DNA from: Dunaliella salina
Taxonomy: Eukaryota > Chlorophyta > Chlorophyceae > Chlamydomonadales > Dunaliellaceae
DNA length: 25,979 nucleotides
NCBI GenBank assembly: GCA_002284615.2
Contig: MU069601.1
Location: 368,801 to 394,779, forward strand
Reading direction: 5' to 3'
Made by a program: the position numbers and the translations under genes. Below, in pieces: positions 17,460 to 25,979 of the stretch (position 1 is the first letter of the stretch; every line of letters begins with the position of its first letter). The notes under the pieces were generated by a model, which searched no databases, was not told where the DNA came from, and worked only from the letters and a program-made list of their open reading frames with translations.

Positions 17460-18395
17460 AAGGAAGCACGGAGTGCGCTAGGAATCTGCAATAAGATTAG
17501 TGTGGAGGCAGAGAAACTCTCCCTACATCAACAAAGGAACATGAGACTCATTAGGTTAAGAGAGCTATCAGTACCGTCTGCCACAAGGCGCAGGGAAGGA
17601 AAGGCCAGTGGGTATTGACCATGCGCTCGGTAAGGTAAGGCAAGGTTACACTCCTTTATCCACCTACAAGGGCAGCTGAATGGAAACACGGAGGCCTGTA
17701 ACCAGTCCAGTCCAGGCAAAAATTGAAAGGAGTGCCCGAGACGCAGGCACAGCATCTCAAGCAATCAGACACAAACTTGGCCAAAGAAAAGAAAAGAAAA
17801 GTCTATGCAAGCCAAAGGCCGCATGCATTAAGGGAAGAACCCCTAACAAAAGTTAGAGGCCTCACCAGGAGGCCCTCCACCTAAAGTAGACAAAACTAGC
17901 CTAGGAGAGAGCAAGAGACAGAACTAATGGGGATCTGGAGGATTGCTAGCCATGCCCCTGAGTGCTCGGACTCTCCTTCTTCCATCCTCAGCCGCCGCCG
18001 CGCGCCCAGCAAACCCCCTCCCAGGTGCCCTCTGAAAGCAAAGTGCATGTCTAGTGTTAATGATGGTGGATAATCTTTGGATGGCATGGTCCCTGAGCTT
18101 GGATGCTAGTGATTTGGCTTTCTGTTTGGTTAGACCCAGATTTATGAGAGGTGAAATTGTTAGCTCAATGTAAACCGTGCCACCCACACCAATTAAGATG
18201 GTATGCAAAGTCACTTTGTTGTTCTTGTTTGGGTTTCTTAAGCTGCGTGTTTAAAGTCTAGTTATGGTGTGGGGATGTTGAGTCTGTGCACGTTCCAGAG
18301 TGATGAAGGGATTTGTGTCAGGGCAGAATTTAAGTTCGACAAGGTGAATATCTCTATCATTTGGGGGGATCTTGGTAGGATCTAGGTAGGAACTT
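17460..18395 (-). mobile_element. Copy C of the large element: 3' end, inverted
   Basis: Reading leftward: RDIHLVELKFCPDTNP (about 18350), a stop-interrupted linker, TLHTILIGVGGTVY, NLGLTKQKAKSLASKL, a stretch unlike the other copies (GRGFAGRAAAAEDGRRR) and the terminal ASNPPDPH with stop at about 17924. The 3' tail shares TTGATGTAGGGAGAG-type sequence with copy B, and an 88-bp block (17783-17870) with 22606-22697. Frame breaks show it is dead. Confidence 0.75.
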
Positions 18396-18904
18396 GGTCA
18401 ATGATAAGACATCAGCTGGTTCATGAAGCACTCAGTTTAACATGCTCCGCCGACACCCCATAAAACACACACTGGAGTAAAACATTGTGATACGCTTTTG
18501 CACTTGGTTGCTTGCACGGGTCTGCCTGCTTCTGTCCTGCTTTTTATTGTTAAGCAGGCCTTGAGTCTTTGCATTTCTTAATTCCAATCAAATGCACGTG
18601 GCACTGGTCTGCGCTGAATGGAGCTGTCTGTCACGTTGAATCATGGTTATTGCTGAATCATGATAAACCAGTCAGTTGGTTCGTTTGTTGCCTTAATTCT
18701 GAGACCGGCTCAACAACTGGCCAATCAGTTTGTTGAAAAATGGACGCTATACATCCATGGTTGTCAAAAAAATCCAATGAAGGACAAGTTCACTTGAGCT
18801 GCTGGTAAGGCCCTTGAAAAATAGAGGTCACATCATCATCAAGCATCTGTGGTGAAGCGCTCAGCAGAGGAAACTCTGGACCCTTCATTGTTCCAATGAT
18901 AATG
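18396..18904. other. Unassigned stretch between two element copies
   Basis: No open frame of note and no domain pattern. It may be further decayed element sequence upstream of copies C and E, which diverge from here. Confidence 0.35.
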
Positions 18905-19500
18905 TCCAGAGAAACACTCCACATTGGGTTTTCCCATCTAGGCAGCCGCCAAACACACACCTCACTGGCAGTTGCCCTGATGGCATCATTGTATTACCCC
19001 TGGAAGGCAGAGACTCCAACCACATCCAAAGGACATGAACCCCAGAGACAGAGACGTCCTTCTCAATGAGCTGAAATTCTGCTAAGGCTAACCCTGAACA
19101 AACACTCCTGGCTGCACAAAGTCAACATAAAAACACTACAGAGAAATTCCGCACAAAAACACTTCAAAGGTTCACACTGCATACATTCATTTTACACACA
19201 ATCCTTATTGGAGCTGCCGGAGCTATCTACAACCCCTACACTATTGATCCCCTCTGCAACCTAGGCTTAACCAAAGGAAAGGCCAAAAAAACTGCAACCA
19301 AACACCACTTTCATGCTTTAAAGACCTTAACAGATATTGACAGCACCAAACATGCCATCCGTTTCAGCAATTCAAACAACACGTTGGCAACTGCGGCTAC
19401 CGGGGTTGGCGGCTGGACGGGCTGGTTACAGGAGAGCAAGGCACACGCCTGGCCGGATGGCCGACAACCCACCGGATCCCCATTAATTATTTTCCCAGAG
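18905..19500 (+). mobile_element. Copy E of the large element, strongly decayed C-terminal fragment
   Basis: Pieces in order across several frames: HWVFPS, LTGSCPDGIIVLPLEGRDS (PD motif), RDVLLNELKFC (the ExK motif), then TILIGAAGAIYNPYTIDPL and NLGLTKGKAKKTATKH. These match copies B, C and D in order. The NPPDPH end is missing, replaced by unrelated sequence after about 19370. Confidence 0.65.
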
Positions 19501-19650
19501 GTGGGCGACGCAGGCCTCAAACAGGGGTACTTTCCAAATGTTCACCAATCATAGGCCCCCTAGGTTGCAACCTTCGAACTTAGCATCAAATGGTAGCATC
19601 AAACTATTGTGTATCACCAAGCTTTGGTCTTGCAATTGAGGGGGCACCTG

Positions 19651-20175
19651 CCTAACTGGCCGCGGCGTGAACCCTAGTTTTCACCACAAAAACTCCATAT
19701 CTGACCACTTACTGCACCTAATTAGGTGATTTTGGGTGATTTGGAGTCCTCGTACCAAAAGAACATCATTGCAACAAATGGAGTGAAAAGCCCCAGAGGT
19801 TGGTTAGATACAGAAATGTAACCATTCTCCTTAAAGAAATTGCAGCACAAGGGATGCCAGAAAGGTCAATTTTTGACCTTCTTTGTCCCCACTTTTGAAT
19901 ATGCAGGATGTTAGCAACATGTATTAGATTTATAAACACAAAATTTTGGGGGTGAAAATGGTCCCAAGGTGGAGCTGTGGGCCATTTTAGGGTGATCTGA
20001 GGCTAGGAGAGTGATCTGGGGTCGACCGATTTTCGTCTTTTTTAGGTGGACGTGATTTTCATTGATATTGTGATGGTTGGTACAGTCAGAATTGGAAAAC
20101 ATTGGCGGGAAAGAACATTTTCAGCAATTTGGGCCCATCGCCCCGCTCTGTTATTTTCCCAGTTTCTCATTTAGG
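19651..20175 (+). repeat. Dispersed repeat X, long copy
   Basis: The second copy of the element at 13231-13550, with about 170 bp more in the middle (roughly 19830-20000). It begins CCTAACTGGCCGCGGCGTGA and ends near CTCATTTAGG. The outer CCTAA/TTAGG could be a very short inverted terminus. Non-coding. Confidence 0.7.
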
Positions 20176-20602
20176 TACCAGTGAGGCTCGTGGTCAGTGA
20201 CAGCTCTGACTGTTGGGTCTTTCCTTCATGTACGCTGAATGCTGTCCAGAGTAGACTTTTACTTTTACTTTTACTGTTGATAAGAACGAGTGTGGCAGGG
20301 TTGCTGGGATTTGGCTGTCCTCTGCTGCATCCCCGCATGCATGCATCATATGATGCGGCACAGCAGTGATCTATGTTCCCAGGTTGGTGTGTGTGTGTGT
20401 GTTACGCTGATCTCGCACAACACGTAATTTTTGTCTAGCTGTGGTGGTTTGCGTGGTCTCGTGCCAACTGCATGAGGTATGATGTGAGCATTAGGGAGAA
20501 GAAGACAGATTTGGAATGAGGAAAAAGAAGACATTATGAGGGAGAAGAAGGGACAGAATGAGGGAGAAGAAGACAGATTTGGAAATAGATCCATGAAGAT
20601 AT
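20176..20602. other. Gene-free stretch with purine-rich repeats
   Basis: Contains a short GT tract near 20389-20402. At 20490-20585 there is a purine-rich array of GAGGGAGAAGAAGACAGATTTGG-type units. No exon supported. The PHD-bearing element copy A begins at its right edge. Confidence 0.6.
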
Positions 20603-22917
20603 GCCCACTGTGATACCTGCCACCGCACATACCACTGGGACTGTCTCATAGATGTCAAAGCATGCTCCCAAAATGAACCGGCACCGGACAAACCAAATGA
20701 GCACTGGGACTGCCCTGCATGCACCTCTGTCAGACTCTTCAAAAGTGGAAAGGATCGACTTCTCTGGAGATTGCAAAATGATCTAGATGGAATGGCATCC
20801 TAAATGGAAAACTGCTGATATGTTCCAGATGCATCCAGACTTAGGTGCTCGTGTGCAAGCCTTTGACTTGCAAAAAAGACCAGAACAAACAGAACAAACA
20901 GAACGGAACGATGACATAGACCTAGACAATCTTGTTGACCAAGGCTTCGAAGGCACCTCTCATAGCCTGTCTGACTCTACACGGCTCTCAACTACCAGCT
21001 GCGCCATTTGCGAAAATGTCACCTTTGACTTCCAACCTACTAACTTTCAGACAGATATCATGCCAACATGGCAATGTGATATTACCAGTATTATCATTAT
21101 TATTATTGGAAATGTTGATCTTATGAAGGAACCTCTTCAACCTGACACACCTGATGAAGTTGTCACCCCAGCACAAATGCCGGAGGTAACCACCACTGAA
21201 TGCGCCTGTATTTACAATGCCAATGGCAAGTGCGCTGGCGTGCTCACTGTAGACAGGCACGTGACTCTGCTCAAAGCCTATGGAGTAGCCAAGAGAGCAG
21301 GCATCCATGCCACAATTCAACCACCTGTCCAGGATTCAGCAACTTAAATTATGGGATTGTTCTCTCGTCAAAAGGCTCAACAAAGAGATCTTTCAGCCAA
21401 GAGCAAAAAGCTCCACACTTCTAATACGCTGATCACACCTCCCCACCGATTAGCCCTGCATAATGGTGCAGGGTCTCAACAGAGAGGTTTTCCAACCCCC
21501 TTGCATTTGGCGTGGCCAACAACACCTATTTCAGCACAAACTGCCCAGACCAGGTCTTTGGAGCGCACACAGACGCCCTCTCCTATGCATTACACTGGCT
21601 TTTCCTTCTGCCATCCCCCACCTTCATGCTCCTGCCCCACTGGAGAGGCTTCAGCTGTAATGCTTATATGAGCTGGCTTACCCAATATCCACACCTTGCA
21701 AAAGTGCTTGCCAAATTCCCTGCCTGAAACGTCCAGTTCCAGGCACCACAGCACTGGTTTGATGCCATCCCACATCCACCCCACCTTCCTATCCTATGCA
21801 ACTCATTGCTGTCTGGAATCCAAATGCCAGAGAAGCACTGCCAGTGGATAGCGCTGACAAAAACTGGTATGAACTCCTCCAACAAGATAATCCGGCTGAC
21901 TGGCTGCCCCCGGATCCTGCAAACCCAACGCCACTGCGTGCCCATCAACACTTAGCATCAAACACTTGGAAACAGAAATTCCAACCACTACCCCCTGACA
22001 TTCATAGCTGTTCACACGAGTGCCTTCCGGCGAGGGCAGCCTTCATCCCTGCCAATTACGAAAAGATATTCACACCTAAAATCAAGGACTGAAGAGAAAG
22101 CACCTACACTGACGGCAGTGTAATTCAACAGAAAGATGATGACTCCCCACCATTTTATGGCTCAGGTGTTAACGAACCGGGAAGGGGCACAACTCCACTC
22201 CCACGCTTTCCCGATGCACTACCTCACCAACCTGCACGACAAACTTAAAACACACACGCACAAGAAACACAAGCTTGACTCTGCTGACACCTCTGGCTAC
22301 CACTACCAGAGATGGCAGGAACTTAATGATGCCATACCACCAACTACCATTGCAAATACTGGATCTCGCAACCCAACCTCTCAACTTGCAAGCAAAGAGA
22401 TCAGCAATTCCTTCTGGAAAAATCCAAGGATTGCCAATGTAATGAAGTATCGTGCGGATACACTGTACAATCAGAGTCATGCCTTCAAATTCAACTCTTC
22501 CAGTAATGGAAGATGCCCACTGTGTGATGATATGGACCACATTGACCACAAACTCCTCAGGTGTACAAACTTAACAATGCGCGGGATGCACACCAACAGA
22601 CAAAGTCTCCTGGTGAAACCTCTAACTTTTGTTAGGGGTTCTTCCCTTAATGCACGTGGCCTTTAGCCTGCATAGACTTTTCTTTTCTTTTCTTTTCGGA
22701 CACAATGCAGCCCTAAGTCTTCGTGTAAAAGCCCTCAGTAAAGGCCGGTATGGCTCATCCCTTACTGGTATGGATGACTGCAGTAACCAGAGAATCCTGG
22801 ATCAGGGCATAACAGTCCCTGGACATCTATCAAAAGCTATTCCAGACTGCGTTTTTCCTAATGGTACTGGCTCCCTTGCCCGGCACCAAACCCGCTCTGA
22901 TGCTATCTTTGTACGCC
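20603..22917 (+). mobile_element. Copy A of the large element: PHD finger to CCHC knuckle, decayed and internally deleted
   Basis: It starts inside a PHD-type zinc finger (CDTCHRTYHWDC, then HWDCPACTSVR at about 20696-20735). A frameshift near 20790 leads to an acidic 186-codon frame (20787-21347) ending at TIQPPVQDSAT. After a stop come MGLFSR, DQVFGA and TFMLLPHW (PCIF1-like region, missing its middle). Next is LIAVWNP (21800-21830) and then TYTDGS (about 22110), the first RNase H aspartate motif. The rest of RNase H is deleted and sequence jumps to LTNLHDKL...KHKLD and CPLCDDMDHIDHKLLRC (CCHC). A 92-bp block interrupts it at 22606. It ends near SDAIFV, where copy D starts. Confidence 0.75.
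22606..22697 (+). repeat. 92-bp block shared with the 3' tail of copy C
   Basis: Begins CTCCTGGTGAAACC and contains CTCTAACTTTTGTTAGGGGT and a CTTTTCTTTTCTTTTC tract. The same block, inverted, occupies 17783-17870 with few differences. CTAAC-TTTT-GTTAG can form a small hairpin. Here it breaks the copy A coding sequence just after the CCHC knuckle, so it has moved as a unit, either as a short mobile element or as a processed 3'-tail fragment. Confidence 0.75.
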
Positions 22918-23125
22918 ACAGCACAATTCAACCTCCACCCCAAAGCTTTGCCTCCGAGCTTGTGGGTCTTTTCTCACGCTCAATCCTTAACAACAAAATG
23001 CAACAAAGTAAGAAGGCCAAGGATTCATATATACGCATCTTACCAAATCATATCCACACTGCCATGCGAAAATGGGCCCTCCGGAAACAAAACGAATGGA
23101 AAACGAGTCGTAACCCAGGAAAAAA

Positions 23126-24706
23126 GTGGCCTCTCCCCTAGACTACAACCCCTGCCACCTCAACTACTGGAGTGGACACCCTCGAGATAGGGTATTTGGA
23201 GCCATCCATAACAGCCTCTCATCCAAATTCTCAGGATTTTCAGTATGCCATCCAATTTACGATGACCACGTGATGTACCTTACTCTCAAACATGCCATTT
23301 TTTCTGCCATGCAAGAAAGCCACGCCACGGCAACCTTCATGTTCTTACCAAGCTGGGGAGGCCCTATGAGCACAAATCCATACTCCAAACTCCTGAATGC
23401 CTACCCTCACTTCTGTTGCACGTTGGGAGCCATACCCTCAAAAAGACTCAGCTATACCACTCCCCCCTTCTGGGTCAGCCAGGAAATTGTCCTCCCATGC
23501 CACTCCTGGAGCCTACAAATAATTGCTGTTTGGAATACCGCTTCAAGAATCCGCCTGAACAAGAACAACTCAAATTGGCTCACAGGCCTGAAAGAAGGCA
23601 TCCGTGAGGCAAGATGGCTGAAAAGAAACGTTAGCAATGACTTAATCCTCAATCCCAGACACCCAGAAAGTGAAACTGGCTTTAATAAATTCAAAAAGCT
23701 ACCCTCTGCCTACCGACAAACCCCTCAGAATACCACTCAGAGCCAACAAACTCTTCCACAACTCACATCATCCAGCCATCCGATGGCTGATCATCTGGAA
23801 CGCAAAGTTGAAAACTGGAGAGAGTGGGCATACACGTTCGGCAGCTGCCACATACACAATGGAAAACGAGTGATTGGTGCAGGGGTCTACCACCCCGCCA
23901 GTGACGGCACCAACCATGTCCAGCCAAATGGAGCAGGAATCACCCATACCATCACCAGAGCCGAATTGGCGGCAATAGCAGCTGCCATTCTCCTAGGATA
24001 TCGTTGCATTGCCACCGACAGCCTTTGCTCTTTAGAACAGATCAGAAAGCAAATACTCTACCAAGAACTTCATCACCAGCATGTCCAAGGCCACATCCTC
24101 AAGTTAATCATACAGCTCATATGCAACTCACCTACCCCAATTCATTTCTTTAAGGTTAAATCTCATGCTGGAGTTGCCGGCAACAAATGCGCAGATGCCA
24201 TTGCCAAGCATCAGGCCATTCAGAATGACGACACCCTTGCAGACATAACCTTCCCATGTGCAACCCTTGAAGGCAATCCTTTTCATGACACCACCTGGTT
24301 TGCCTTTGAGGAAACTTCTTGCACTCATGCAAATGCTTATAGACGCCTTAACCCACCTGCCGTAAAGCTGAAACACTTCTCCAACCTCCATGATGCTTTA
24401 CGGAAGCNCATGCACTCAAAACACAAACTTGGAAAGGCCAACACCAACACAGGGTACTACTCCTTCTACCAAAGTCTACTCCCCAACATCCACAAAAATA
24501 TCAGTAATGCCTTCTGGACTATGCCAACACTCTCTTTCAAAATGAGGCAAAACATTTTTAAGTACCGCACAGGTACCCTTTTAATCAAAAACACGCGGTG
24601 CGCTTCAAAATTTCCACAAGCCTACAATGCCCCCTCTGTGGGGAACTCGACAGTGCCCTTCACATCTTATCAGGATGCAAAAATTCTACCATGTCTGGTA
24701 TGGTAA
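23126..24706 (+). pseudogene. Copy D polyprotein, middle part: PCIF1-like domain and RNase H
   Basis: A 526-codon open frame. Residues 21-80 (DRVFGA, GFSVCHPIYDDHVM, TATFMFLPSW) have the layout of PCIF1-type adenine methyltransferases (FG, then an NPPF-like motif, then a strand with P-x-W), but CHPIY replaces NPPF. Residues about 234-362 are RNase H1: the first motif is TFGS instead of TDGS (Phe238 for Asp), then RAELAAI (Glu280), IATDS (Asp298), KSHAGVAGNKCAD (His347, Asp357). Copy A keeps TDGS, so the substitution is probably decay of this copy. Residues 365-480 are a linker with conserved LHDAL...KHKLG. The correct frame leaves this ORF near 24595, and its last 35 residues are out of frame. 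Confidence 0.7.
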
Positions 24707-25447
24707 CTGAGCAACATGATTTTGCCAGCAGAATCCTCCTAAAAGCCATCAGCAAAGGCCCTCTTGGGGCAGGTATTGCCTCCATGGACACTGGCAGTGC
24801 AGACCGTCTTGCCTTGCAAGACCTACAGATCCCAGAACATGCTACTAATAGGACCCTCCCAAAATATATTTTCCCACGCCGCTTCCCTAACAAGGATAGG
24901 CTCACTTCCAGCCGGCCTGATGCTCTATTAGTTGTTCCTCTGAAAAGAGCGTCTAGGTCGAATCCTCGTTATGAATTAAGAAGTGCAGGGGGGCGCGGGG
25001 GAAACAGGGAAGACTCAGCGCCAGCCACAGCCACTCCACCCACATCCAAGGCTCGTGACCCCAGTCAGCTCCACCCAGATCAGAGACACATCCACCTTGT
25101 AGAAGTCAAGTACTGTGAGGACACACGGCCCAACAGCCAGCTTGAGGCCTCCAAGCAGCAGCACCGCGACCCTTGCCGTCATCTATCTAGAGCCTCAGCT
25201 CAAGTCACCCTCCATACTATCCTGTCAAGTGTGGGAGGAGTCATCTACATCCCACACACATTGGAGCCCAAAGGAGCTTGGTCTTGACACTTACAAGGCC
25301 ACCAAGCTTGCTCGGAAGCTTCATGCTCATTCTGTCCTGTATGCCTACAAACTTGCCAGCAACAGACGCGCTATTGAGAAAGCTTTCTTCAACTCTCAAC
25401 AAGGTCAGGCACGGGATACTGCTAGTAACCCTCCTGATCCCCACTGA
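24598..25447 (+). pseudogene. Copy D polyprotein, C-terminal part: CCHC knuckle and PD-(D/E)xK nuclease-like domain
   Basis: CPLCGELDSALHILSGC is a CX2CX7HX4C knuckle. About 90 residues on come SSRPDALLVVP and then RHIHLVEVKYCEDTRP, the spacing and hydrophobic pattern of a PD-(D/E)xK active site (Asp, then E-x-K), followed by SKQQHRD, TLHTILSSVGGVIYIP and, after a frameshift near 25265, GLDTYKATKLARKLHAHSV and the end NPPDPH. A CCHC motif followed by such a site is the layout of the restriction-like endonuclease of R2-type LINEs. Here it lies after RNase H. Copies B, C and E keep the RPD/CPD and E-x-K positions. Confidence 0.65.
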
Positions 25448-25979
25448 CTTCTTTCTTCTGTCTTTCTCGGTGAAGAGGATACACGGTGCCTCAGCCCTAG
25501 GTATCCAGATGCGTAGCGGCTCCGTGTGCAATGCGTAAAGAAGGCCTGGATCCGTCTCCTTAATTCACCTTCAGATCGCGCTACGTTTCCTTTCCTCATC
25601 CACTCTCTTGCTTTGTTTTTCTATTTATCTACTCTCGCATATTAACAACAGTTGCTGTACTTCCTGAAACCTTCCCCAGTCCTCATACCTGGTCCTTGAA
25701 GAGGCCGCTGGTTCACTTGCTACCCTGACCATGCCACAGTCCTTGGATCCGGGGCTTCTGCGCCTAATTAACAGCGTTTTTGCTTATTTCGCTTTTTATT
25801 TCCGGGTGAAATCGTGAATAGTATTGCGCACAAAATCCGGCATTTTCTGCGCTGTCTGACGGTGGTCTCGGATTGCGATTTGGTGCACTTCGGGTCACCG
25901 GCACCACCCGCTGTGCAGCCTGCACAGCACCATCCGGGCCCCCTGTCACACGCAATGGTGCCTGGTGGCCGTGCAGTCC
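25448..25979. other. 3' tail of copy D and unassigned right edge
   Basis: 25448-25700 is pyrimidine-rich, as expected for the tail of the element. 25740-25979 is of different composition, with no supported exon. A frame on the plus strand near 25880-25979 is GC-rich and Pro-rich and might continue beyond the edge. Confidence 0.4.

Larger units (their letters stand above)
22918..25447 (+). mobile_element. Copy D, the longest copy of the large element (5'-truncated)
   Basis: It begins at HSTIQPPPQSFASELVGLFS, matching TIQPPVQDSAT...MGLFSR in copy A, so 5' parts (PHD and beyond) are missing. Frameshifts near 23115, 24595 and 25265 break one long polyprotein. Domains in order: PCIF1-like (about 23190-23350), RNase H (about 23825-24220), CCHC (about 24628-24680), PD-(D/E)xK (about 24915-25130) and the terminal ASNPPDPH with stop at 25444-25447. 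No reverse-transcriptase FADD/YADD motif is present. The 3' tail follows from 25448. One ambiguous base (24408). Confidence 0.8.

Overview
This is eukaryotic nuclear DNA, most like a green alga of the Chlamydomonadales. The signs are many short GT-AG introns, CAG/glutamine-rich coding sequence, heavy tandem-repeat content and non-LTR-like elements. It recalls Haematococcus or its relatives, but I cannot confirm the species from sequence alone. A run of 150 Ns marks an assembly gap.

Two host genes are clear and lie head to head, with 84 bp between their proposed start codons. On the + strand (8820-17293) I can join eight exons, phase-consistent at every junction, into a 366-residue protein. 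It is IBA57, the mitochondrial folate-binding YgfZ/GcvT-like factor for [4Fe-4S] cluster assembly, with an Arg-rich targeting peptide and the signature KGCYIGQE. On the - strand (8735 down to about 6590) is the N-terminal part of a prolyl-oligopeptidase/oligopeptidase-B-like S9 protein. Its alpha/beta-hydrolase catalytic core is not visible in the window.

Around these genes, three exon edges have been copied, with their splice junctions, into tandem arrays. The clearest is IBA57 exon 6: about three extra copies of its acceptor side lie upstream and five extra copies of its donor side lie downstream, the latter decaying with distance.

The left arm (about 2.2-4.7 kb) is a nested stack of non-autonomous DNA transposons. 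An older tandem repeat is split by a 663-bp element with 12-bp perfect terminal inverted repeats and an 8-bp target duplication. It is split again by a TA-flanked element that itself contains a 699-bp hAT-like element and a small MITE. Relatives of these elements recur in IBA57 intron 5 (12.4-13.1 kb and 13.59-13.72 kb). Two of the elements carry exon-like coding pieces.

The right arm (17.4-25.5 kb), plus 10.9-12.2 kb inside IBA57 intron 5, holds at least five decayed copies of one large mobile-element family. Overlaying the copies gives this order: PHD-type zinc finger; a domain that looks like a PCIF1-type methyltransferase fold; RNase H; a CCHC knuckle; a PD-(D/E)xK nuclease-like domain; and a conserved C-terminus NPPDPH. 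No reverse transcriptase is visible. This family is the best candidate for something undescribed here.
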